Source: Sipunculus nudus
Lineage: Eukaryota > Annelida > Sipuncula > Golfingiida > Sipunculidae
DNA: 64,000 bases
NCBI GenBank assembly: GCA_026874595.1
Contig: CM049316.1
Span: forward strand, 1,614,001 to 1,678,000
Reading direction: 5' to 3'
Shown here: positions 1 to 11,657 of the stretch, piece by piece
How positions within the stretch are numbered: position 1 is the first letter of the stretch
How the letters are laid out: each line of letters starts with the position of its first letter
Program-made: the position numbers and the translations under genes
The notes under the pieces: model-generated
What the model was told of the DNA's origin: nothing
The model's input: the letters and a program-made list of their open reading frames with translations, nothing else
Databases searched by the model: none

Positions 1-898
1 AACATGTCAGCAAGCCTGAGGGGTCTCAACAACAAGGCAACACTCCTGATGGGTTTCCAGAACAAGGCGGCACGCCTGATGGGTATCTACAACAATCAGC
101 ATGCCTGATGGGTCTCTAAAACAAGGCAGCATGCCCGATGGGTCTCTACAACAAGGTAACATGTCTGATTAGTCTCTACAAAAATGAGGCACGCCTGATT
201 GGTCTCTACAAGAGGTCAGCACGCCTGATGGGTCTCTATAACAAGGCAACACGACTGATTGGTCTCGAGAACAATGCGGCAGGCCTGATGGGTCTCTTAC
301 AACAAGGCAACACGCCTGATGGGTCTCTACAAGGCGGCACGCCTGATTGTTCTCTACAACATGTCAGCAAGCCTGAGGGGTCTCAACAACAAGACAACAC
401 TCCTGATGGGTTTCCAGAACAAGGCGGCACGCCTGATGGGTATCTACAACAATCAGCATGCCTGATGGGTCTCTAAAACAAGGCAGCATGCCTGATGGGT
501 ATCTACAACTAGGCAACAAGTCTTATGGGTCTCTTACATCAAGGCAACACGCATGATGGGTCTCTACAACGAGGTAACATGTCTGATGGGTCTCTACAAC
601 GAGGTTACATGTCTGATGGGTCTCTACAACAAGGCGGCATGCCTGATTGGTCTCTACAAGAGGTCAGCACGCCTGATGGGTCTTTACAACAAGGCAACAC
701 GCCCGATTGGTCTCGAGAACAATGCGGCAGGCCTGATGGGTCTCTACAACAAGTCAGCATGCCTGATGGGTCTCTAGAATAAGGCAGCACGATTGATGGG
801 TCTCTTACAACAAGGCAACTTGCGTGATGGGTCTCTTCACCAAGGCAGCATACCTGATAGGTCTCTAGAACAAGACAACGCGCCTGATGGGTCTCCTG
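1..898. repeat. Minisatellite, 30-bp unit, about 30 copies, runs off the left edge
   Basis: Units of the type GGTCTCTACAACAAGGCAGC followed by ACGCCTGATG repeat from the first base to about 898. A second layer of order is visible: the block at 1-131 recurs at 358-488. The offset is 357 bp, which is 12 units minus a 3-bp deletion. Another block around 191-290 recurs near 640-740. Because 30 is divisible by 3, several frames stay open for 60-110 codons on both strands. I treat these as by-products, because the units vary freely and frames close by chance. Confidence 0.93.
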
Positions 899-1287
899 TA
901 TCCCTACAGATAGAACAGGTTTTATTATTTTTTGAGAACTTAATATATACTAAATAAAATAATGTTCAAAACATAAGGAGTACTTATACCCACTAATAAA
1001 CCTGCAGCACGTTATGTAAAAGAACTACACTATTTTGCAGAGCTGTCTGAAACAGATATCTATATGTTTCTTTTGACATTATACAGCAACAGTTGTGAGC
1101 TGGATCTCCTGCCTGCAAAGGTGTTCAAGAAATTTTCTCAAAATATGCGCCTTTCATCACATTGATTGTCAACATCTCATACATAGATCCGATGTTTTTC
1201 CAGAAAATAGAAATATTAAATTGTTAAACCGTTACTTAATAGAAAAACAGGATTAGACCCATAGAAAATAACCATAGAACGGCGAGC
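899..1287. other. Unassigned AT-rich spacer
   Basis: I see no gene, repeat or recognisable element between the minisatellite and the LINE remnant. Confidence 0.6.
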
Positions 1288-2550
1288 AACTTGTCAATAA
1301 ATTCAAAGGTCAGACATTTTGACAAACATGCTCCACTACCTGATTATCAGAGTGCGTACAGGCAAAGTTATAGTCGTGAGAGTTCTCTACTGGAATTACA
1401 CAATGGCATTTCTGGTGTCTGGAAAAGCAGCAGATTAAGACACTTTGCTCAAGGGATTTAAGTGCAACTTTCGATACCGTCGAACATACTCTTTTATTAG
1501 TGGTATTGAAATTTCGATTTTGATTATCTTGAAAGGCCAATACTTAGGTAGACAGTTATCTTCGGCCGCGTGAGATGAGGGTGAAAGTCGCTGTCAATAA
1601 TTCGTCGGTAAGAGAAACCCAATTTGCTGTTCCTTAAGGAAGTTGTCTGGCCGTATTTATATTTAGTTTATGCAAGCACCTTGGATGATGTTATGACATC
1701 TGAAATGGGTAGCCTGTCAGGTTTCGCGGATGACCATGGTCTACAAGTTTCCTTCAGCGCTAACGACAGAGATGAAGATAACAGTCAAATTTAATGTCTT
1801 GAACATTAATAAGAAAAAGTCAAACATTGGTTGGATTCAAACCGTCTTCAACTGAATTCTTCTAAAACCGAACTGATATTATTAGCAGTAGGATGCAGCT
1901 TTGAAAATGTACAACGATGCATGGGGCGCTTGTTAACCGATCATCCATTTTCAAATATAAGGGTGTCAACATTGATGAAACGCGGTCTCTCTAGAAAATG
2001 TCATACCAATATGTAAGAAAGCTGCTGACAACTTGTATAACATAATAATTAGAGGAAATTCATTAACACTTCCTATCTGTAAGTAAGTTGGTTATAGGTT
2101 TGATTTCTCCCATCTAGATTACTGCATCGGGATATATATTGGCTTTCCAAACACAGAAAATCAGCGAATGCTGAGAATTCAGAACACTGCGGGCTAAACT
2201 GGTGCTCCACTGATGCAAATACATTGAAACTTCTACATTGGCTATCCATGAAATCAAGAATGACCATCGTTCACAAATACCTGCACGGGCAGACTCCGCT
2301 TAATTTGCAGGGTCTCCTACAGCGAAACCAAACTAATGTACTCTCTTAGATCAAACAGAAATACCTTTATTCTTAGTATTCCAAGTACAAAACTTCGAAC
2401 ATTTGCAGATCGCAGCTTTAGTGTTTTTGCTACAAAACATTCAAACATGCTTCCCAAGCACATTCACAACACAGACACTACTCAAATTCAAGAAAACCCT
2501 AAAAACATACCTTTTGCAAGAAGCTTATGTAGCGTAATTTTTACTCAAAT
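1288..2550 (+). pseudogene. Decayed non-LTR retrotransposon reverse transcriptase (CR1/L2-like)
   Basis: This is a reverse transcriptase fragment of a Jockey-superfamily LINE, broken by many frameshifts and stops. In order along the + strand, in shifting frames, one can read a YQSAYR segment (about 1340), motif A with the catalytic Asp in DLSATFDTVEH (from 1455), a damaged motif B of the VPQGSC type (about 1620), and motif C as FADD at 1722-1733. Next come a WLDSNRLQLNSSKTEL segment (about 1830-1875), an SHLDYC-like segment near 2110, and a C-terminal LHWLSMKSRM...LRSN...DRSFSVFA region to about 2540. No intact frame exceeds 76 codons, so it cannot encode an enzyme. The motif order and the C-terminal part fit the CR1/L2/Rex1 group. 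The exact clade is inference. Confidence 0.88.
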
Positions 2551-2606
2551 TATCTTTTCGTGTTAAGCACCAAATAATATGTATTAATTAATACGTACTA
2601 TTCGTG

Positions 2607-2610
<4 letters not shown>

Positions 2611-2681
<71 letters not shown>
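2611..2681. repeat. Compound microsatellite (CT)20(AT)15
   Basis: A pure CT run at 2611-2650 passes directly into a pure AT run at 2651-2681, just 3' of the LINE remnant. It could be derived from that element's tail. Confidence 0.97.
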
Positions 2682-2684
<3 letters not shown>

Positions 2685-3420
2685 GATATACTGTCCTTGA
2701 ATACTGGAGTTTCTTCAGTCATGTCTTCTAGAGTACGTAGGAGGGTGTACTGTCATATAATTACGAAGCCAGATGGTGATTCAAGCGGGCCGGTTTGCTC
2801 AAAGACAATATACGAAGTCAGTTATGGAGGCTCGCAATCAGCCGTAAAACACTTAATTTTATAATCGTGCATGTATTAAATATTTCCGTGTCTGTTGCCG
2901 AAGTGCCCATACTGATGTGTTACTTTTCCATGAAGAACACAATGATGACCATCCTTAATACTAATCAATATTGGAAATCCATGGTCACCTTTTGGTTAAC
3001 AGGCCCGCAGAGATGAAATGTTTGACTGCTGAGTACAGCGCTGGCGGGGAGGGCCATGAAATCGATCCTAGGCGGTAAGACACCTGCAGACACATTCAAT
3101 ATCGAGACGGAAACAAAGGCCTTTGATTTTTACCTAGCCGAACCGATCCGTAGTGGAAGCTGTATGTATTTTTATGTACAGTAAGTACCTGTTCTCGTTA
3201 TAACGAACATGTTTGTTTCGTGGGAATCAGTTCTTTGTAAGAATTTCCGTTGTAATAAATGGAGAATATATCTAGAAGCATCACTGGTATATAAAAACTG
3301 TAATGGGTGTATATAAAATCGGGTCTGTTTTCTTAATAAATTAAAATCACTCTCACACAATTTCTCAGACAGAATAAAAAAAACGCATTTAAAAATTATT
3401 GATTGCATATGCTGCCCCTT
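2682..3420. other. Unassigned spacer
   Basis: Nothing recognisable here. Short open frames of 73-86 codons overlap each other and show no motif. Confidence 0.6.
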
Positions 3421-6207
3421 ATTAATACTGTTCTTGGCTTTATTATGATATTTATCCTGTTCTTGGCTTTATAATGACTTGTTCTGTTTGCGGCTTTATA
3501 ATGACTTTTATTCTGTGTGCGGCTTTATTATGACTTTTATTCTGTTAGCGGCTTTATTATGACTTTTATTCTGTTAGCGGCTTTATTATGACTTTTATTC
3601 TGTTTGCGGCTTTATTATGACTTTTATTCTGTGTGCGGCTTTATTATGACTTTTATTCTGTTTGCGGCTTTATAATGACTTTTATACTGTTTGCGGCTTT
3701 ATTATGACTTTTATACTGTTTACGGCTTTATAATGAATTTTATATTGTTTGCGGCTTTATTATGACTTTTATTCTGTTCGCAGCTTTATAATGACGTTTA
3801 TTCTGTGTGTGGCTTTATTATGACTTTTATTCTGTGTGCGGCTTTATTATTACTTTTATTCTGTGTGCGGGTTTATTATGACTTTTATTCTGTTTGTGGC
3901 TTTATTATGACTTTTATTCTGTTTGTGGCTTTATTATGACTTTTATTCTGTGTGCGGCTTTATGACTGACTTTTATTCTGTGTGCGGCTTTATTATGACA
4001 TTTATTCTGTGAGCGGCTTTATTATGACTTTTATACTGTTTGCGGCTTTATTATGTCTTTTATACTGTTTGTGGCTTAATAATGACTTTTATACTGTTTG
4101 CGGCTTTATAATGACTTTTATTCTGTTAGCGGCTTTATAATGACTTTTATTCTGTGTGCGTCTTTATTATGACTTTTATTCTGTTTGCGAGTTCATTTTG
4201 ACTTTTATTCTGTGTGTGGCTTTATTATGACTTTTATTCTGTTTGCGGGTTTATTATGACTTTTATTCTGTGTGCGGCTTTATAATGACTTTTATTCTGT
4301 GTGCGGGTTTATTATGACTTTTATTCTGTTTGCGGCTTAATAATGACTTTTATACTGTTTGCGGCTTTATTATGACTTTTAAACTGTTTGCGGCTTTATA
4401 ATTACTTTTATTCTGTGTGCGGGTTTATAATGACTTTTATTCTGTTTGCGGCTTTATAATGACTTTTTAATCTGTGTGCGGCTTTATGACTGGCTTTTAT
4501 TCTGTGTGCGGGTTTATAATGACTTTTATTCTGTGTGCGGCTTTATAATGACTTTTATTCTGTGTGCGGGTTTATTATGACTTTTATTCTGTGTGCGGCT
4601 TTATAATGACTTTTATTCTGTTTGCAGGTTTATTATTACTTTTATTCTGTTTGCGGCTTTATAATTACTTTTATTCTGTGCGCGGGTTTATTATGACTTT
4701 TATTCTGTTTGCAGGTTTATTATGACTTTTATTCTGTTTGTGGCTTTATAATGACTTTTATTCTGTGTGCGGGTTTATTATGACTTTTATTCTGTTGGCG
4801 GCTTTATAATGACTTTTATACTGTTTGCGGCTTTATTATGACTTTTATGCTGTTTGCGGCTTTATAATGACTTTTATACTGTTCGCAGCTTTATAATGAC
4901 TTTTATTCTGTGTGCGGCTTTATTATGACTTTTATACTGTTTGCAGCTTAATTATGACTTTTATTCTGTGTGCGGCTTTATTATGACTTTTATTCTGTTT
5001 GCGGCTTTATAATGACTTTTATACTGTTTGCGGCTTTATTATGACTTTTATTCTGTGTGCGGCTTTATAATTACTTTTATACTGTTTGTGGCTTTAATAT
5101 GACTTTTATTCTGTTTGCAGCTTTATAATTACTTTTATTCTGTGTGCGGCTTTATTATGACTTTTATACTGTTTGCAGCTTTATTATGACTTTTATTCTG
5201 TGTGCGGCTTTATTATGACTTTTATTCTGTTTGCGGCTTTATAATGACTTTTATATCGTTTGCGGCTTTATTATGACTTTTATTCTGATTGCGGCTTTAT
5301 AATTACTTTTATACTGTTTGTGGCTTTATTATGACTTTTATTCTGTTTGCGGCTTTATAATGACTTTTATACTGTTTGCGGCTTTATTATGACTTTTATG
5401 CTGTTTGCGGCTTTATAATGACTTTTATTCTGTGTGCGGCTTTATAAGGACTTTTATTCTGTTTGCAGGTTTATTATGACTTTTATTCTGTTTGCGGCTT
5501 TATAATTACTTTTATTCTGTGTGCGGGTTTATTATGACTTTTATTCTGTTTGCAGGTTTATTATGACTTTTATTCGTTTGTGGCTTTATAATGACTTTTA
5601 TTCTGTGTGCGGGTTTATTATGACTTTTATTCTGTTTGCGGCTTTATAATGACTTTTATACTGATTGTGGCTTTATTATGACTTTTATGCTGTTTGCGGC
5701 TTTATAATGACTTTTATTCTGTTCGCTGCTTTATAATGACTTTTATTCTGTGTGCGGCTTTATTATGACTTTTATACTGTTTGCAGCTTTATTATGACTT
5801 TTATTCTGTGTGCGGCTTTATTATGACTTTTATTCTGTTTGCGGCTTTATAATGACTTTTATACTGTTTGCGGCTTTATTATGACTTTTATTCTGTTTGC
5901 GGCTTATAATTACTTTTATACTGTTTGTGGCTTTATTATGACTTTTATTCTGTTTGCAGCTTTATAATGACTTTTATTCTGTGTGCGGCTTTATTATGAC
6001 TTTTATACTGTTTGCAGCTTTATTATGACTTTTATTCTGTGTGCGGCTTTATTATGACTTTTATTCTGTTTGCGGCTTTATAATGACTTTTATACTGTTT
6101 GCGGCTTTATTATGACTTTTATTCTGTTTGCGGCTTTATAATTACTTTTATACTGTTTGTGGCTTTATTATGACTTTTATTCTGTTCGCAGCTTTATAAT
6201 GACTTTT
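3421..6207. repeat. Minisatellite, 30-bp unit, about 92 copies
   Basis: A 2.8-kb array of the unit TTTATTCTGTGTGCGGCTTT plus ATTATGACTT. Variants alternate in TTC/TAC, GTGTG/GTTTG/GTTCG and TTATTATG/TTATAATG. Higher-order copying is visible: the variant order around 4861-5200 recurs around 5701-6040 at an offset of 840 bp (28 units). The left end (3421-3480) is divergent and the right end stops about 420 bp upstream of the first coding-exon acceptor of the GPCR. There is no long open frame on either strand. Confidence 0.96.
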
Positions 6208-6658
6208 GTTTGGATAAGTATGTCAGGACAAGAGCAGGTCTGTGGTATTAATGTGGGTAATTGCCTCGCATGTCTTAATCCATTTAAAGTTAATCCATCT
6301 CAATCAATATAATTAGTATTTATTAAATGTCGTGGTGTTCATAAGCATCCTGACAGGAATGGTACATTTCATGTTTGTCCTCTTAGATAATTCATCTTTT
6401 TTGTCTGGGCCGGTAAATCTGGAAAGGAAATGTAAATCGTTCCAAAATATTGGTTTTTCTAATCCGTAGAACAAGTTAAATCGTATGTACCGGATGTTCT
6501 CTCTATGGTTTGTATATTTGATCATATATATATATGATTACTATAATGAAAGCATACAGCGCCCAGCAGGATCTGAAAAGTGTTTTATAAATATAGTAGG
6601 CCATATTTATTAAAAAGATCCACTTTCAGGTGCTGACGACCCAATCTGAACAATAGCG
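6208..6658 (+). other. Region upstream of GPCR start, with candidate 3' splice site
   Basis: A short pyrimidine stretch ending in CACTTTCAG puts a possible acceptor AG at 6628-6629, 29 bp before the ATG. The frame of the ATG has a stop at 6647-6649, so the ATG at 6659 is the first possible start on this exon. If the acceptor is used, the gene has at least one further non-coding 5' exon upstream. I do not see a convincing promoter in this stretch. Confidence 0.45.
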
Positions 6659-6899
6659 ATGACGTCGAGTTCGGAGGGGATCGAGTCAACTGGTCTGATT
6701 GCGGCCTTGTTGTTGATATGCGTCGTTGCCGTCCTGGGGAACATCGTGGTCATCCTAGTGATTGTCCTGAAGCGCGACTTCCGTGGAGTAACGGAAGTGT
6801 TCCTGGGGAACCTGGCGGTCAGTGACATGCTGCTGGCTGGGATAGCGCTGCCGCTCAAAGTGAACCAAGCACTGGCATCAAATCATAACTACATTGGAG
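6659..6899 (+). CDS. Class A GPCR, coding exon 1 (N-terminus, TM1, TM2)
   Basis: First coding exon of a rhodopsin-like receptor, a plasma-membrane protein expected to couple an extracellular ligand to heterotrimeric G proteins. It encodes residues 1-80 plus one base. A very short N-terminus (about 11 residues, no signal peptide, no sequon) is followed by TM1 (about 12-38), with the family Asn1.50 at residue 28 in LGNIVV. TM2 (about 46-73) has NLAVSD with Asp2.50 at residue 56. The exon ends at a consensus donor, TTGGAG|GTGAGG, in phase 1. The open frame runs on past the donor into intron and a poly-G run, so the donor rather than the stop defines the end. The ATG at 6659 has G at -3 and an in-frame stop 10 bp upstream. 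It joins the exons at 20651 and 27667 to give 311 residues. The ligand is unknown. Confidence 0.9.
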
Positions 6900-6948
6900 G
6901 TGAGGGCAGGCCCTTATTTCAAACAGAGCTGGTCAGTGGGGGATCCTT

Positions 6949-6964
6949 GGGGGGGGGGGGGGGG
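6949..6964. repeat. Poly-G tract (G16) 49 bp inside intron 1
   Basis: Sixteen consecutive G residues close behind the exon 1 donor. G-runs near donors can bind splicing factors, but here that is only a possibility. The length is likely polymorphic or error-prone. Confidence 0.95.
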
Positions 6965-7291
6965 CTCAACATTTGAGTAGAAAAACATTAATTCCTTAAA
7001 GGACTAACCAGTAAATTCTTCAGACCTAAGATTAAAACTTGAGGCCTTAAATTGAATTTGATATTTGCCTTTTGATACTATATAAAGCCACGCTTGAATC
7101 ATCAATTCACAAGTTATTTTGATTTATGTGAAATCGCTTGTATAAAATTGAATCAGTGGAAGATTAAAAACAACAGTGAGATGACAAATTCAGCTTGTAT
7201 TGAATGCATTAACTTATGCGTAAATATAAAAAAAATCGAGGAAAATTCTATTTAATCTTTAATATACAATAATATTACAAAGGACACGTTG

Positions 7292-7292
<1 letters not shown>

Positions 7293-7348
<56 letters not shown>
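7293..7348. repeat. (AT)n microsatellite
   Basis: About 28 AT dinucleotides without interruption, abutting the mobile-element copy that starts next to it. Confidence 0.97.
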
Positions 7349-7350
<2 letters not shown>

Positions 7351-8165
7351 CATCGCTTTATTAGCCTCATGAGCAAACGACCGACCGTTAACAAGGCTCG
7401 TTATTGAAACTTTTGGACCTAAGAATCCAGATTCTCCATACAGTTAGATGTCCCCAAAAGCTCCTAGCAAACCGCATATTGGGTCACTAGCACTTCGTTC
7501 CTTTGAGATATAAAGGAAAAACCACAATTTTCCATTAAAAACAATTGTTACCCTTCAAGACTACTTAATATCAAAACCACTGATCTTACTTTGATCATTA
7601 TATTTAATATACATATTCCTCTATACATTTGCTATGTACATGCCAGAAATTACGTTATTGCCCAGATATAATGCTCTTTGTAAAAACAAATCAGGATGAA
7701 TATTTATTCACTTAACAGGAGAATTGCTGATGAGACTCCGTTTCAGTGACATAACTATATTTATTCAAGAATCAATTGTATAACCAAAATTAGATCTGAA
7801 CCTTTCCATTTTTAGTTATTAGATTAAATAAAAAATCAATACCTTAAATTTTGTCCAACTTTGGCCACGGCACGTTTTTTTCTCTCTGTAAGCACCGTTT
7901 ATTTTTTTTTCAAAGCATGTTTTCATTAGGATTTAATCTTTTAAAATTTCAAAGGAATTGATTGAAAAGAGTAGCTTACATTCTTGATTTTAGACACAAT
8001 GTCAAGTATTGTTTACATCAGGCCTGCCCAGTTCAACAGTGGAGTGTAGTGGATGATGAAACCCTCATCTGTGTAATTACTCCACAGTCCAGGCAGCTCA
8101 GCTCAGCTTTGTTTTAACTCGGTCCAGCTTAGCTTGGCTTCCCCTCTGCAACCTCTTCCCCTCCC
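7349..8165 (-). mobile_element. Dispersed mobile element, copy A (shorter copy)
   Basis: This segment is the reverse complement of large parts of 61686-63890. 7380-7672 matches the reverse of about 63510-63850, and 7688-8165 matches the reverse of about 61700-62160. Matching landmarks include a GACCGACC/GTTAAC end region, TTCGTTCCTTT, AATATCAAAACCACTGATC, GAGAATTGCTGA and CCTTAAATTTTGTCCAACTT. The 1.3-kb middle of copy B is absent here. No protein-coding potential is visible, so it is a non-autonomous element of unknown superfamily. Confidence 0.8.
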
Positions 8166-9886
8166 AGAGACAGACATAATGCATAAAATAGGTGAATGTT
8201 ATAGTTTTCCCTATTTAATTCATTATTAATCTTTATTTTTGCTACATTATTGATTTTGTATAATTACAAGGGGTATCAATGATAAAGTAAACATTCCATT
8301 AATATCTTTGGCCATGCACTGGTACACTCAATAAAAAATTTGGGCAAACTTTAATCTTTAGCTCCTAAGGTCATATATTTAGGCCATATCTGTTTTTAGT
8401 ATTATAAATTTCATTTACACGTTTATGTTTTTCAAATATATCCTTTGGTATAACTCTTAGGCCCATAACCCTTTTCCCTTATCGTACGAGTAAACGGTTT
8501 CAGGGAATGGAATATATTACAGAGTGCAATATATACTTATTGAATTTAGTTTATACTCATTTGAAGATGTACAATTCTATTTATTAACAGTATATTATAT
8601 CAGTTAATAAAATAAATGTGTATTATTATACAACAGCTCATCTCCACTTCCTTAATTATTCTATATTTACAGGGTTTTATATATTCCAATTATGTATTTT
8701 AAACACCTATTAATTTTACATAGTTGATTTTACACAGAGAGTTTAACAAATATTTGATCAGGAGATGCTCCTTCAACTTTGATGTAATTCAAAGAGTGAT
8801 ACTGCTGAAGAATATTTAAGAATTTTGCCCGTTAATATTTACTAAAATCTATCGGTAATCGATTAATGATAATGTTTTGATTGATTCTTACTTATCTACC
8901 GTGAGGTACAAATTTGGACCGTGAATATTGAAATGACACTGGTATATGTAATTGATTTCCTCATATTGGAAGTTAGAAGGATTAAAAATTACCGGAACAG
9001 TAACAGCAGTTTGATAGATTATTATCGTCTGAGAGATCACAATGTATCGACGCAAGCAAAGCGAGTGCTGACGTATGCAGACACGCATAGCAAGCAGCAC
9101 CGATGAATGTCGTTTTCTTTGAAAGACTCGTTTTTTACATACAATGTATACAAACATCTCACGGCTCATTTATATCAGCATCATGTTCTGCCAAAACGAA
9201 ATTTTCTGCTTAATATCCATTTTACCCTTTTTTTGGTGAAACGTACCATCAGTTTCCACTTTACTGTTGCGTTTATGGTTCAGGCGACAGAACCAGACTT
9301 CGTTAAAACAGTTACAACAAAGACGCGGTTTATCATTGGCTCGAGAAACAAAACTCATGCATGAACCCGAAACATAAAGGTGAAAAAACACTTCATTCCA
9401 AGTTTGCCGACGAACTACCGTAGATCCAAGCAAACCGTTAATGTGACGTTACGGAATATGCAAATTATCTTGGTTTTGATATATTTCGAACGATCTTAAA
9501 GCGGTACTTATTGGGGGTACTACCGTCAGACACTCGTGAAACGGAGACCTAGTTCATAGACCGGAAGGAGCAACACTTACACCTGAAGTATTTTAAATGT
9601 TTAATTAGATTCTTTTTATAACACCACCGAATAAAACGTTCCTTAGTAGACTGGCATGCGTTTTGGCCTGAGGAATACCCTCATTTGTGTACATTTGTGT
9701 ATATCAGTGCTATTCTTTTCTATGACATGTATATCTATTAACATAATTAAACACATATTGGCAGAAAGCGATGGTAAACTTGTGTATATTTATATATTAC
9801 TTTTGTTATTTGTGCTTTGGACTATGAGGCCTTTCTACAATAAAAACGTTGTTGACGGTCCATCCAGGGCCGTGAGAACGTTCTTG
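8166..9886. other. Intron 1 sequence, nothing recognised
   Basis: AT-rich intron. Overlapping open frames of 60-93 codons on both strands around 8888-9433 have no recognisable motif, and I do not call them genes. Confidence 0.55.
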
Positions 9887-10030
9887 TGATTGGCGGAGCC
9901 GCGACGCTCCGTAGATAGTGTGCCAATCAGATATTCGTTGTAAAAAATTGCACACATGACTTCATTCATACATGTCTGGCGGGAATGTTTTCACGGTTCC
10001 AGACAACCTGTAGGACGTCATCAACGTCAC
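9887..10030. promoter_or_regulatory. Candidate regulatory patch: inverted CCAAT pair plus CRE-like sites
   Basis: TGATTGGC at 9887-9894 and GCCAATCA at 9922-9929 form an 8-bp inverted repeat made of two opposed CCAAT boxes. An inner GGAGC/GCTCC stem lies between them. About 85 bp further on, GACGTCATCAACGTCAC (10014-10030) holds a CRE-like GACGTCA and a second ACGTCA half. The patch is GC-richer than its surroundings. It could be an intronic enhancer or an alternative promoter. This is motif reading only. Confidence 0.35.
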
Positions 10031-11607
10031 TACAGAACCACATAATACTAATCAGCAAATATTATAGTATTTCGTCTTTTGTATATACCCGTTTTTCTTT
10101 TCGAGGTTTCTGTTTAATTGCCTTTTTTTACAGGTAGGTTTATTTTTATTTAAATGTGATATTTCTCAGTTGATGATAAACTGCCAGCTATTTCACGGAC
10201 ATTTAGTGACCGTAGATCGTTTCATGTGAAGACATGATGCATGTCATGAAGCATCGATGGCTTCATTATACTGTTATAAATAAACATGACAAACATTTGG
10301 CCAATATTGATGCCCGCCTATGGTGGAAGATCACGTGTTTTCTCCCTAGTGCATATTTTACACCGGCGACGTTAAAATCTTCTTTTTAAATATTTTGATA
10401 TTTTAAAGACAGTTGTCAAATGTACGGCAACTGCTGAAAAAGAATTAAAAATTTCATTCCTGTAGGCTGGGCCTGCCTACTGCACGTTTACACTGGCAGG
10501 TTATTTTTCATTTAGTTAATTCACACATTAGCTGACCGGGAAGGGGATTTTTCCAAATAAAATGGTAAAACCGACTAAAAATATTAAATATGCTGATGGG
10601 AATCACAATAAGTAAATGAAAATTCAGGATCCTCCTGAACTATCGTGCAAGTCAATGACACAGACACAGTGTTTGGGGCAGATTTTAATTTTTATTATGA
10701 ATTCCAAGCATATGTTGAGGTACACTGAGAAGCAAAAGACAAACTTTCAATCCGCTAATTTGGAATAAAATATCATTCAGTCTCTCGGCAGGTGACTTTA
10801 TGCAAAAACGTCATGGTGTTCATATAATCACCTCTCAGTTCTTTTTCTTTTGTTTTACATTTACACATTTAATAGATTTTTTGGTACCACGTGTATTTGC
10901 GAGTCAGTGATATCTGTGTTATAAACATGCCGTTGGCCTGTCAATTTTCAAACAAATTTTGAATCCTGTTTAACAGTCTGCCCAAACATTCAGGATTAGC
11001 AGATATCATAGTTTAATCAGGGATATGTTTTAACCTTTAGATAGGGAAAGGTATAGTTTCAATAATAGAATTAAACTGCTTCATCAATAAATGGTAGCTA
11101 ATAAAGTTGAGCCGTGACTAATCCATTTAAATAGAAAAAATTCAGTTTGCACACAGTTAAAATCTTTCGATGTATCTTTTAATCTTATTTATTTGGTATG
11201 ATTATTACTAATTGCTGTGAAAAACAAATTTGGACCATAAAACCTCAAAAGACACTTTTAAATAATTGATTCCTTTTTATTTTACAAACACATGTACATA
11301 AACATACACGGCTTAATACATATAGCTTCCACATAACATAATAATTAAACAACAAAAAAAAAACACAAAATATATTTATATAGATTCAGTATATGTTCAT
11401 CAAAATACCAATAAGAAAAGAAATATTTACTTAAAGAAAAAACATTATTATTATTCTATAGTTGCATATTTTCATGTACATGTATACCGAAACATCCACA
11501 GATCTTTCGTACAAACTGATGAAGTCAAACTAACCGTACATTAATTAATTATAAACGCTCCCACTATCACATGGATGTATTGAATTCATGTTATGAGAAC
11601 AATACAC

Positions 11608-11608
<1 letters not shown>
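10031..11608. other. Intron 1 sequence, nothing recognised
   Basis: AT-rich intron with no repeats, coding frames or element ends that I can support. Confidence 0.6.

Positions 11609-11654
<46 letters not shown>
11609..11654. repeat. (AT)n microsatellite
   Basis: About 22 AT dinucleotides in intron 1. Confidence 0.96.

Positions 11655-11657
<3 letters not shown>

Noticed and set aside
138-790. Decapeptide-repeat open frames in both orientations
   Set aside because: By-products of the 30-bp unit. Frames on both strands are open to similar extents.
8888-9433. Four overlapping open frames of 60-93 codons
   Set aside because: They are on both strands, without motifs, and within an AT-rich intron.
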